A program made the position numbers and the translations under genes. DNA of 6,040 nucleotides, from positions 1 to 6,040 of the forward strand of contig NZ_JAGLBG010000109.1 in NCBI RefSeq assembly GCF_018260405.1, in the 5' to 3' direction. The notes under the pieces are model-generated. The model made no database searches and was not told the DNA's origin. It saw only the letters and a list, made by a program, of their open reading frames with translations. Positions 1 through 5,804 of the stretch are shown here, one piece after another. The stretch comes from Deinococcus sp. GTDB taxonomy: Bacteria > Deinococcota > Deinococci > Deinococcales > Deinococcaceae. The first letter of the stretch is position 1; each line of letters begins with the position of its first letter.

Positions 1-40
1 TCTGCTCCAGCGATTGTGCGCCTGATGAAGAGGGCAGCAT
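1..40 (-). CDS. Possible transposase N-terminus (partial, runs off the left edge)
   Basis: On the minus strand an ATG at 40-38 opens a frame reading MLPSSSGAQSLEQ to the window edge. It lies 34 bases inside the GAG that probably marks the element terminus, a usual distance for the first ATG of a small insertion sequence. The same start exists in the right copy. No conserved transposase motif is visible in 13 residues and no clear ribosome binding site precedes it, so this is a positional inference. Confidence 0.3.
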   Translation of the reverse strand, partial: MLPSSSGAQSLEQ

Positions 41-77
41 GGATACTCCGACGATATGGGCCTCAGACAGCCTCTAA
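1..77 (-). mobile_element. Insertion-sequence end (left copy, element extends out of the window)
   Basis: Bases 4-77 are identical, as reverse complement, to bases 5967-6040, giving a 74-base perfect inverted repeat at the two window edges. Identity stops abruptly at base 77, as expected at the boundary of a repeated element. Read on the minus strand the boundary is TTA followed by GAGGCTGTCTGAGG. If TTA/TAA is a target triplet, the element itself ends at base 74; IS5-family elements of the IS1031 type begin with GAG next to a TNA target, so that family is a reasonable guess only. The rest of the element and its transposase are outside the window, so the family cannot be settled here. Confidence 0.65.
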
Positions 78-147
78 CATGCGCCCTACATGCGCTCTTG
101 GCTTCCGGCACTCGGCCACGGTGCCCCGCGCCTGGGCGTGTACCCTA

Positions 148-1542
148 ATGGATATGACTGCTCCGAACCTTGACCCGGCCCCTATCCTGAGTTCAGCACA
201 ACTGCGAACGCGCCAGCTCGCAACCATCGGCCTGATTCTGGGGGTTTTTCTCAATGCTATGGAGGCCAGCGTGGTTTCTACGGCCATGCCCAGCGTCATC
301 AAAGACCTACACGGTTCGGCGTACTACGCGCTGCCTTTTGCAATCTATATGCTGTTTAGCACGATCAGCAGCCCATTGTGGGGGCGCGGCTCGGACATCG
401 TGGGGCGCAAGCGGCTGTACCTGACGGGCCTGGTGCTGTTCCTGGTGGGGTCGGCGCTGTGCGGAGCGGCGCAGTCCATGGGTTGGCTAATCGGGGCGCG
501 GGCCTTGCAAGGTCTGGGCGCAGGGGCGCTGCTGACCATCAGCCTGACCATCGTGGGCGAGCTGTTCTCCTTGCAAGAGCGCGGGCGGGTGCAGTCGTTT
601 ATCAGTGGGGTGTGGGGCATCTCGGGTCTGGTCGGCCCGCTGCTGGGCGGCTTTCTGACCGATCAGTGGTCGTGGCGCTGGACCTTTTACGTGTCGCTGC
701 CGTTCGGAGTGGCGGCCTTTTTCATGGTATCGCGTTTTCTGCGCGAAACGGGCGAACGCCGCGCCGCGCAACTCGACTGGCTGGGCACCGCGCTGTTCAC
801 GGTGGGCAGCGGCATGACCATCTGGGGCCTGGAACTGAAGCTGTGGGCACTGGTGGGCCTCGGCCTGGCCGTGCTGACCGGAGCGATGGTCGTCGAAAGC
901 CGCCACCCCAACCCGCTGCTGCCCATGCAGGCACTGAAGCAACGCCTTCCAGCGGTGGCCTTCGGGGCCAACTTTCTGGGGGGCGGGGCCTACTTCGGCG
1001 TCATCGCCTACCTGCCGCTGTACGCCCAGGGCGTGACCCACGGAGACGCCACGGCGGCGGGCGCGATCCTGACCCCTATGCTGGTCGGCTGGACGCTGGC
1101 CAGCATCGCAGCGGCGCAGCTGATGAAAAAAATTCCGCTGGCCCGGCTCTCGCAACTCGGTTTCGCGGTGCTGGTGGTCATGTTCATCGCGCTGATCTTC
1201 ACGGTGCATTCGCCGCTGTGGGTCACCAGCGTCATCGGGTTTTTCGTCGGCACCGGCATGGGCTTTTCGATGCTCACCCTGCTGCTGGCCGCCCAGCAGA
1301 GCGCGGCGCGGGGCGAACTGGGGGCCGTCACCAGCGGCGTCATGTTCGCCCGGCAGATGGGCGGGGCGCTGGGCGTGGCGGTCATGGCGCTACTGATCGG
1401 GCAGGCCGCCATCCACGGCGGGGGCCTTGAACTGGCCGAGGGCCTGCGCCGCGCCTGCTTCCTGGCGCTGGCCCTGGTCGCCGGGGCACTGGTTCTCAGC
1501 CTGATGCTGCGAGTCCCACAGGCCCCGGAAACGGCGCACTGA
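148..1542 (+). CDS. MFS drug/proton antiporter, DHA2 (EmrB/QacA) type
   Basis: This is an inner-membrane secondary transporter, probably a proton-driven exporter of small toxic or amphiphilic compounds; the substrate cannot be read from sequence. From ATG 148 the protein has 464 residues and about 14 hydrophobic segments, as in the DHA2 branch. Visible motifs are MFS motif A GRGSDIVGRKR (79-89), RALQGLGAGAL (118-128, motif B region) and the antiporter motif C GISGLVGPLLGG (157-168). TM1 contains NAMEASVVSTAMP (36-48), the place of the acidic 'D..IVN.ALP' signature of DHA2 exporters. The frame stays open upstream to an ATG at 16, but that would put the N-terminus inside the antisense of the repeat end and add 44 unlikely residues. 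ATG 148 or ATG 154 is therefore preferred. No Shine-Dalgarno is seen; TACCCT at 141-146 sits where a -10 box would for a leaderless mRNA starting at ATG 154. The gene is monocistronic, ending at a terminator 42 bases on. Confidence 0.9.
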   Translation: MDMTAPNLDPAPILSSAQLRTRQLATIGLILGVFLNAMEASVVSTAMPSVIKDLHGSAYYALPFAIYMLFSTISSPLWGRGSDIVGRKRLYLTGLVLFLVGSALCGAAQSMGWLIGARALQGLGAGALLTISLTIVGELFSLQERGRVQSFISGVWGISGLVGPLLGGFLTDQWSWRWTFYVSLPFGVAAFFMVSRFLRETGERRAAQLDWLGTALFTVGSGMTIWGLELKLWALVGLGLAVLTGAMVVESRHPNPLLPMQALKQRLPAVAFGANFLGGGAYFGVIAYLPLYAQGVTHGDATAAGAILTPMLVGWTLASIAAAQLMKKIPLARLSQLGFAVLVVMFIALIFTVHSPLWVTSVIGFFVGTGMGFSMLTLLLAAQQSAARGELGAVTSGVMFARQMGGALGVAVMALLIGQAAIHGGGLELAEGLRRACFLALALVAGALVLSLMLRVPQAPETAH

Positions 1543-1584
1543 ACACCCGCCCCCCGCAACGACCACCCGCTCTATTCAGACTCT

Positions 1585-1611
1585 CCCCTCACCAGTCAGG
1601 CGAGGGGTTTT
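1585..1611 (+). terminator. Rho-independent terminator after the MFS gene
   Basis: CCCCTC (1585-1590) pairs with GAGGGG (1602-1607). One A-C mismatch and two further G-C pairs extend the stem to a 5-base AGTCA loop, and TTTT (1608-1611) follows directly. It begins 42 bases after the MFS stop and ends transcription of that gene before the ATP-grasp promoter. Confidence 0.85.
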
Positions 1612-1759
1612 GAATGCCACTCGGCGACGTCGTAGGGCAATCTTGCTCACCACGCGGAGGCAACGGCACCGGGCAACATACAGATTCCCCGTACAAGGCC
1701 GCACGAAAGCCATTCTACGCGCTTGCCCCCGCCTGCACGTCAGCTTGTCTGTGCGCTTT

Positions 1760-1788
1760 TTTACGGGTGGTGCCGCATTCGTTATGCT
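1760..1788 (+). promoter_or_regulatory. Candidate sigma-70-type promoter of the ATP-grasp/alpha-E operon
   Basis: TTTACG (1760-1765) and TATGCT (1783-1788) match the -35 and -10 consensus at four of six positions each, with a 17-base spacer. Transcription would start near 1795, giving a leader of about 36 bases that contains the ribosome binding site. It lies downstream of the MFS terminator and is the best promoter match in the 288-base spacer 1543-1830. The remainder of that spacer shows nothing else convincing apart from an 8-base palindrome, CGACGTCG, at 1625-1632. Confidence 0.45.
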
Positions 1789-1816
1789 GAAGGCCAATCA
1801 TCGTAGGGATGCGAAG

Positions 1817-1825
1817 AAAGGAAGG
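1817..1825 (+). promoter_or_regulatory. Strong ribosome binding site fixing the ATP-grasp start
   Basis: AAAGGAAGG at 1817-1825 is a purine-rich Shine-Dalgarno sequence five bases before ATG 1831. It supports that start, which also gives the N-terminus expected for the family (YDEMF near residue 10). Confidence 0.75.
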
Positions 1826-1830
1826 TCGCC

Positions 1831-3753
1831 ATGAAGTATGAACCGGGCAGTCAGTTTTACGACGAGATGTTCACGCAGGGCGCGGAGGTCAGACCGCACT
1901 ATCAGGGGGTCGCCGAGTACGTTCAGCGCCTAGGCACGGCGGAATTCAGCCGCAGGCACGCGCTGCTGGACATGGCGTTCCGTAACCAGGGCATCACCTT
2001 TACAGTCTACGGCGACTCGCAGGGCACCGAGCGCACCTTTCCCTTCGATCCGGTGCCGCGTATCATCGCCGCGTCCGAGTGGGCCATCGTCGAGCAGGGT
2101 CTCAAGCAGCGCGTGTCTGCGCTCAACGCTTTTTTGCGCGACATCTACAGCGAGGCGCAGATTCTGTCCGACGGCGTCATCCCGGCGGAACTGGTCTACA
2201 CCTCGGCGCACTTTCGGCGCGAGGTTCACGGCGTCAAGGTGCAGCAGGGTATCTATACCCACATCGTCGGCACCGACCTGATCCGCGACGAGAAGGGGCA
2301 GTACCTAGTGCTGGAAGACAACCTGCGCTCACCCAGCGGCGTGTCTTACCTGCTGGCCAACCGCCAGGCCATGACCCGTATCTACCCCGGAATGTTCGAG
2401 GGCCAGGGCGTGCGGCCCGTGCAGCACTACACCAATGCCCTGCTGGGCGTGCTGCAAAGCATGTCGCCCCGCGAGAACGGCACCGTGGTCGTGCTGACGC
2501 CGGGCATGTACAACAGCGCCTACTTCGAGCACGCCTACCTCGCCCAGCAGATGGGCGTCCAACTGGTCGAGGGCCGCGACCTGTTTGTCGACGGGGGCCG
2601 CGTCTGGATGCGCAGCACCGGGGGGCGCCAGCAAGTCGACGTGATCTACCGCCGCGTGGACGACGATTTCCTCGACCCGTTGACCTTTAGGCGCAGCAGT
2701 ACGCTGGGGGTAGCGGGCATCGTCGAGGTCTACCGCCAGGGCCGCGTGGCGATCGCCAACGCCATTGGCACCGGGGTCGCCGACGATAAGGCGGTCTACG
2801 CCTATGTGCCCGAGATGATCCGCTATTACCTCAACGAGGAACCGATCTTGAACAACGTGCCCACCTTCCTGGGCTGGGATCCGGATCACCTCGAATACAT
2901 GCTCGCCAACGCTTCCGAACTGGTTATCAAGGCTGTGGGTGAGGCGGGCGGGTACGGCATGTTGATCGGCCCGGCGGCCACACGCGAGGAGGTCACGGAC
3001 TTTGTCAAGAAAGTGGCGGCCAATCCGCGCGACTTTATCGGGCAGCCGGTGGTGGGCCTCTCGCGCCACCCGACCTATTACCCCGACAGCAATCAGTTTG
3101 AACCGGCGCACATTGACCTGCGGCCTTACATCCTGTGCGGGCCGAAAAACACCACTATCGTGCCCGGCGGCCTGACCCGTGTGGCGCTGCGCCGGGGCAG
3201 CCTGGTGGTTAATTCCTCGCAAGGGGGCGGCAGCAAGGACACCTGGGTACTCGACCACGACGGCAACAACGTGCCCATGACCATGAACCAAAACCTTCCA
3301 GGCACCCTACTGCAAAGCCAGCACCAGTACCAGGGCGGCTTCGGCGCGGTACCGATCGGCGGGCGTAGGGCGCCCGATACGGCACATGAAACGGCAAAGC
3401 CGCCAGGCACCAGCCCCATGCAGCCCCCCCAGCGGCGCACCGACACCGAGAGCGAAGCTTATGAGCGCCAGGCGCGGCTGCACGCCACCGAACAGGCGCA
3501 GGTCACCGCCTACTCACAGAGCCAGCCGCCGAGTCAGTCGGGCGCAGAGGACCAGTGCCAGGACGAGTCTCAGGGCCAGAGCCAGAATCAAGGGCAAAGA
3601 CAAGGACAGGGACAAGGCCAATGGCAGGGCCAGTCGCAGGGACAATCACAAAGCCAATCGCAGGGCCAGCCGCAGAGCGATCCACAGGCCCAGGTGCAGC
3701 ACTCGTATCAGCAGGAACTGGAAAAAGAAGAACTCGAAGGGGGGGAAGGCTGA
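1831..3753 (+). CDS. Circularly permuted type-2 ATP-grasp protein with a Gln-rich C-terminal tail
   Basis: This is a cytoplasmic protein of the CP_ATPgrasp_2 (DUF404/DUF407) family, predicted to use ATP to form an amide bond between a carboxylate and an amine; the substrate is unknown. It has 640 residues. The core is typical: YDEMF (10-14), EDNLRSPSGVSYLLANR (162-178), TPGMYNSAYFEHAYLA (223-238), RRVDDDFLDPL (274-284), VIKAVGEAGGYGMLIGP (365-381, the likely nucleotide-binding lysine and glycine-rich segment) and NSSQGGGSKDTWVL (461-474). Family members are usually about 470-490 residues, so the last 150 or so residues are an extension. The extension has a Pro/Arg/Glu-rich linker (about 490-560), then a Gln-rich stretch (563-628, 28 Gln in 66 residues) with strict Gln-X alternation at 581-616, then an acidic end EKEELEGGEG. 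The frame appears real: it has no stop, ends precisely in TGATG with the next gene, and uses mixed synonymous codons. The gene is first in an operon with alpha-E. The function of the tail is unknown. Confidence 0.93.
   Translation: MKYEPGSQFYDEMFTQGAEVRPHYQGVAEYVQRLGTAEFSRRHALLDMAFRNQGITFTVYGDSQGTERTFPFDPVPRIIAASEWAIVEQGLKQRVSALNAFLRDIYSEAQILSDGVIPAELVYTSAHFRREVHGVKVQQGIYTHIVGTDLIRDEKGQYLVLEDNLRSPSGVSYLLANRQAMTRIYPGMFEGQGVRPVQHYTNALLGVLQSMSPRENGTVVVLTPGMYNSAYFEHAYLAQQMGVQLVEGRDLFVDGGRVWMRSTGGRQQVDVIYRRVDDDFLDPLTFRRSSTLGVAGIVEVYRQGRVAIANAIGTGVADDKAVYAYVPEMIRYYLNEEPILNNVPTFLGWDPDHLEYMLANASELVIKAVGEAGGYGMLIGPAATREEVTDFVKKVAANPRDFIGQPVVGLSRHPTYYPDSNQFEPAHIDLRPYILCGPKNTTIVPGGLTRVALRRGSLVVNSSQGGGSKDTWVLDHDGNNVPMTMNQNLPGTLLQSQHQYQGGFGAVPIGGRRAPDTAHETAKPPGTSPMQPPQRRTDTESEAYERQARLHATEQAQVTAYSQSQPPSQSGAEDQCQDESQGQSQNQGQRQGQGQGQWQGQSQGQSQSQSQGQPQSDPQAQVQHSYQQELEKEELEGGEG
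3571..3678 (+). repeat. Hexanucleotide-register (CAR-NNN)18 coding repeat, Gln-X tract
   Basis: Eighteen successive codon pairs each begin with a glutamine codon (10 CAG, 8 CAA). The partner codons specify 8 Gly, 6 Ser and one each of Asn, Arg, Trp and Pro, in several synonymous forms. A looser Gln-rich zone extends upstream to about 3517 and downstream to about 3714. The DNA is a degenerate minisatellite-like tract inside the ATP-grasp gene, not a perfect tandem repeat. Its period also leaves the overlapping frames free of stops, which extends the downstream alpha-E frame backwards spuriously. Confidence 0.9.
3736..3749 (+). promoter_or_regulatory. Ribosome binding site of alpha-E inside the ATP-grasp 3' end
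   Basis: GAAGGGGGGGAAGG precedes ATG 3753 and offers purine-rich Shine-Dalgarno registers at 3-10 bases. It also encodes the final Glu-Gly-Gly-Glu-Gly of the ATP-grasp protein. With the TGATG overlap it points to translational coupling. Confidence 0.65.
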
Positions 3754-4706
3754 TGCTGCTGCTTTCACGACTGGCCGAAAACCTGTACTGGACGGGGCGC
3801 TACATGGAACGGGCCGAGAACACCGCCCGGCTGCTGAACGTCAACTACTACGCCACGCTGGAAAACGCCGGGCGCGCGCGGGAATACTGGAAGCCGCTGC
3901 TGGAACTTATGGGCGGAGACGCCCCGCTGCGGGCCAAATATGGCCGGGTAGACGCCCGCAGCATCAGCCAGTGGATGGCTTTTGACCTCGACAACCCGTC
4001 GAGCATTGCCAGCAGTATGCGCTACGCCCGCGAAAATGCCCGTGGCCTGCGCGACCGCATTCCCTCTGAGATGTGGGAGTCGGTTAACCGCAGCTACCTG
4101 CAACTGTGTTTTGAAAACGAGTCGGTACTTGACCGCGACGGCCTGTTCGAGTACTGCGCTCATGCCCGCGACTCGGCGCAGTTCTTTTTCGGGATCGCCT
4201 TTGCTACGCTGCCGCGTGACGAGGGCTGGTCGTTCATGCGGGCCGGGCAGATGCTGGAGCGCGGCGACAATACCCTGCGGGTGCTGCGGGGCCGGTTCCG
4301 GGGCCTCGACGCCGATATCAGCGACCATCCCACCGCCCGCGCCTTGCAGGAACAGCGCTGGGTCAGTGCGCTCAAGGGTCTAAGCGCCTACGAGGCTTAC
4401 CGCAAGCAGGTGCATAGCGGCATCGACCCTGATCTGATCGGTGATTTCCTGCTGCTCGACGAGTTCTTCCCGCGCAGCGTGCGGTACAGCGCCGTGAACC
4501 TTAAGGACGCCCTCAAGCAGATCGAGCAGTGGCACCCCGGCCAGCACCCTGACATCCTGCGACTGGCCCGCTGGCTGGTGGCCCGCTTGCAGTACCTGAC
4601 GGTCGACGACATCCTGAAAGTCGAGGACCCGTCGCTGGAAGTGCTGATCGGTGACTTCAACCGAATCGGCGCGGCGATTCACAACGCCTACTTCGAGCAG
4701 GAATGA
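3753..4706 (+). CDS. Alpha-E domain protein (DUF403)
   Basis: This 317-residue, mostly helical cytoplasmic protein belongs to the alpha-E family, the usual partner of CP ATP-grasp proteins. No enzymatic activity is established; it is thought to act with the ATP-grasp enzyme, in some genomes as a fused protein. The N-terminus MLLLSRLAENLYWTGRYMER is characteristic. A motif recurs: ERAENTARLL (19-28) and ERGDNTLRVL (169-178), suggesting two related helical halves with conserved Glu, Asn and Arg. Other recognisable segments are NPSSIASSMRYARENARGLRD (81-101) and the C-terminal FNRIGAAIHNAYF (302-314). Length is normal for the family. The frame is open for 66 more codons upstream, but those read through the Gln-tract DNA in another frame and are not family-like. 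ATG 3753, overlapping the upstream TGA by one base, is the start. Confidence 0.93.
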   Translation: MLLLSRLAENLYWTGRYMERAENTARLLNVNYYATLENAGRAREYWKPLLELMGGDAPLRAKYGRVDARSISQWMAFDLDNPSSIASSMRYARENARGLRDRIPSEMWESVNRSYLQLCFENESVLDRDGLFEYCAHARDSAQFFFGIAFATLPRDEGWSFMRAGQMLERGDNTLRVLRGRFRGLDADISDHPTARALQEQRWVSALKGLSAYEAYRKQVHSGIDPDLIGDFLLLDEFFPRSVRYSAVNLKDALKQIEQWHPGQHPDILRLARWLVARLQYLTVDDILKVEDPSLEVLIGDFNRIGAAIHNAYFEQE

Positions 4707-4719
4707 CGGTGGGCGTACT

Positions 4720-4792
4720 AAGTGCGTTGAAGCTAACATTGCGGGATTCCGGGAAAGCGCCGGAACCTCTCCATTCCCGCTCCAACGCACTT
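4720..4792 (+). repeat. Nested inverted repeat downstream of alpha-E (structured element, possible weak terminator)
   Basis: Three nested arms can fold together. AAGTGCGTTG (4720-4729) pairs with CAACGCACTT (4783-4792) over 10 bases, GCGGGA (4741-4746) with TCCCGC (4775-4780), and TTCCGG (4747-4752) with CCGGAA (4760-4765) around a 7-base loop. Bulges are asymmetric (11 and 2 bases; 0 and 9 bases). It starts 13 bases after the alpha-E stop. The bases that follow (TTTCTTCT, counting from 4791) are only moderately T-rich, so it could be an operon terminator, an RNA-stabilising structure or a dispersed palindromic repeat. Confidence 0.6.
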
Positions 4793-4811
4793 TCTTCTGC
4801 TACGCGCTCCG

Positions 4812-4836
4812 CGCGGTTTATCTACAAGATAAACGC
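4812..4836. repeat. Short hairpin/inverted repeat GTTTATC-TACAA-GATAAAC
   Basis: GTTTATC (4816-4822) and GATAAAC (4828-4834) form a perfect 7-base inverted repeat around TACAA. Two further G-C pairs form on the outside if one G bulges. It follows the GC-rich ACGCGCTCCGCGCG segment (4802-4815). It may be an operator, an RNA hairpin or part of the same dispersed repeat unit as 4720-4792. Confidence 0.5.
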
Positions 4837-4891
4837 AGTGTACTTAAGGCCCCGTTTCACAGCCACAAGGGGGGCTTGCCCTGCTGTTGTC

Positions 4892-4944
4892 TTGACAGTG
4901 TGCACATGCTGGAGCAAAAGCGTGACATTCTGCACGCGACGAGG
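4892..4944 (+). promoter_or_regulatory. Candidate promoter and ribosome binding site of the transglutaminase gene
   Basis: A perfect -35 hexamer TTGACA lies at 4892-4897, but the -10 at normal spacing is poor (CAAAAG at 4915-4920, three of six matches). An 8-base palindrome TGTGCACA (4899-4906) lies in the spacer, where a regulator could bind. GAGG at 4941-4944, eight bases before ATG 4953, is the likely Shine-Dalgarno. The remaining 4837-4891 shows nothing distinct. Confidence 0.35.
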
Positions 4945-4952
4945 TTGTTTCC

Positions 4953-5777
4953 ATGCGCTGTGAAATCAGGCACACTACCGAATACCACTACCCCAGGCCC
5001 GCCTGGGACTCTTTTAATCAGGTACGCCTCAACCCCATTCAGGAAGTGCGCCAAACGGTGCGCCTCTTTCACCTGAACGTGACGCCCGAAGCCGAGATCA
5101 CTTCTCACAAGGATTATTTCGGGGCCATCGTGCAGCAGGTGCATGTTCACGAGCCGCACACGCACCTGCTGATCGAGGCGCAGGCCATCGTCGATACCCA
5201 CGCCGTGACCATGCCGCTGCCCGCTCCGTTCAGCGTATTGCGGGAAGCGCGGGCACAGAACACCGAGTTCCTGGTGCCCTGCCCGCGCGTTCCGGCAGGC
5301 GACTGGCCCGAGATTTTTGGCGTGACCCGCCCCGGCCCAGACGATGACCTGCCCGCCTTTCTGGAACAGCTAAACACCGACCTGTACCGCCGCTTTACCT
5401 ACGACTCGAAAGCGACCACGGTACGCACCACTATCGCCGAATTCGCGCGGCTCAACCGGGGGGTCTGTCAGGATTTTACGCATGCCATGCTGGGCATCCT
5501 GCGGACGCTGGGCGTTCCGGCCCGCTACGTCAGCGGCTACCTGTACAGCGGCGGCGAGATGGTGGGCGCGGAAGCCACCCACGCCTGGGTCGAGGCCCTG
5601 ATTCCGGGCTACGGCTGGCTAGGCTACGACCCGACCAACAACTGCCTTGCCAAGGAAAAGCACATCAAGATTGGGCACGGGCGCGAGTATAGCGACGTTT
5701 CCCCGGTGCGCGGCACCTACTACGGCGGCGGCGTCAGCAAACTGGACGTGGCCGTTCACGTCTACGGCGAGCGCTGA
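4953..5777 (+). CDS. Transglutaminase-like cysteine protease-fold protein with bacterial transglutaminase N-terminal domain
   Basis: This is a 274-residue cytoplasmic protein without a signal peptide. Residues 1-80 (RCEIRHTTEYHYPRPAWDSFNQ region) fit the Bact_transglu_N domain, and residues about 150-230 form the transglutaminase-like core. The expected triad is complete: Cys172 in RGVCQDFTH, His210 in ATHAWVEA and Asp226 in GYDPTNN. Bacterial members of this branch are usually predicted to be peptidases or amidases rather than true protein cross-linkers, and they commonly accompany CP ATP-grasp and alpha-E genes. Length is normal for the family. Here the gene lies 246 bases downstream of alpha-E on the same strand, behind hairpins and its own TTGACA box, so it may be transcribed separately. 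The natural substrate is unknown; cleavage or remodelling of the product of the ATP-grasp enzyme is the usual inference. The gene appears intact. Confidence 0.93.
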   Translation: MRCEIRHTTEYHYPRPAWDSFNQVRLNPIQEVRQTVRLFHLNVTPEAEITSHKDYFGAIVQQVHVHEPHTHLLIEAQAIVDTHAVTMPLPAPFSVLREARAQNTEFLVPCPRVPAGDWPEIFGVTRPGPDDDLPAFLEQLNTDLYRRFTYDSKATTVRTTIAEFARLNRGVCQDFTHAMLGILRTLGVPARYVSGYLYSGGEMVGAEATHAWVEALIPGYGWLGYDPTNNCLAKEKHIKIGHGREYSDVSPVRGTYYGGGVSKLDVAVHVYGER

Positions 5778-5804
5778 GGCCAGTCAAGACTGAGACCCGG
5801 CCAA

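Noticed and set aside
16..147. N-terminal extension of the MFS protein to ATG 16
   Set aside because: The first part is the antisense of the repeat end, the residues are not transporter-like, and ATG 148 or 154 sits at the expected distance from TM1.
1735..1762. Possible second terminator, GCAC...GTGC followed by TTTTTT
   Set aside because: Only four pairs with a 12-base loop; the T-run is better explained as part of the promoter region, and a good terminator already lies upstream.
1610..1834. 74-codon plus-strand frame before the ATP-grasp gene
   Set aside because: It begins inside the terminator T-run, reads through the promoter region, is Arg-rich without recognisable features and has no ribosome binding site.
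3571..3678. CRISPR-like or simple tandem array
   Set aside because: The units are six bases, degenerate and in one reading frame; there are no spacers, so it is a coding repeat.
3555..3752. In-frame upstream extension of alpha-E
   Set aside because: It is the Gln-tract DNA read in another frame; the alpha-E family begins at MLLLSRLAEN, which is ATG 3753 with its own ribosome binding site.
4703..4963. 86-codon frame overlapping the alpha-E stop as ATGA
   Set aside because: The overlap looks like coupling, but the frame crosses the palindromes and promoter region, ends within the transglutaminase gene, and its composition (Cys, Arg and Thr clusters) looks random.
5781..5792. CAGTC-AA-GACTG small palindrome after the transglutaminase stop
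   Set aside because: Five-base arms with a two-base gap are too weak to assign a role next to the much stronger hairpin at 5805.
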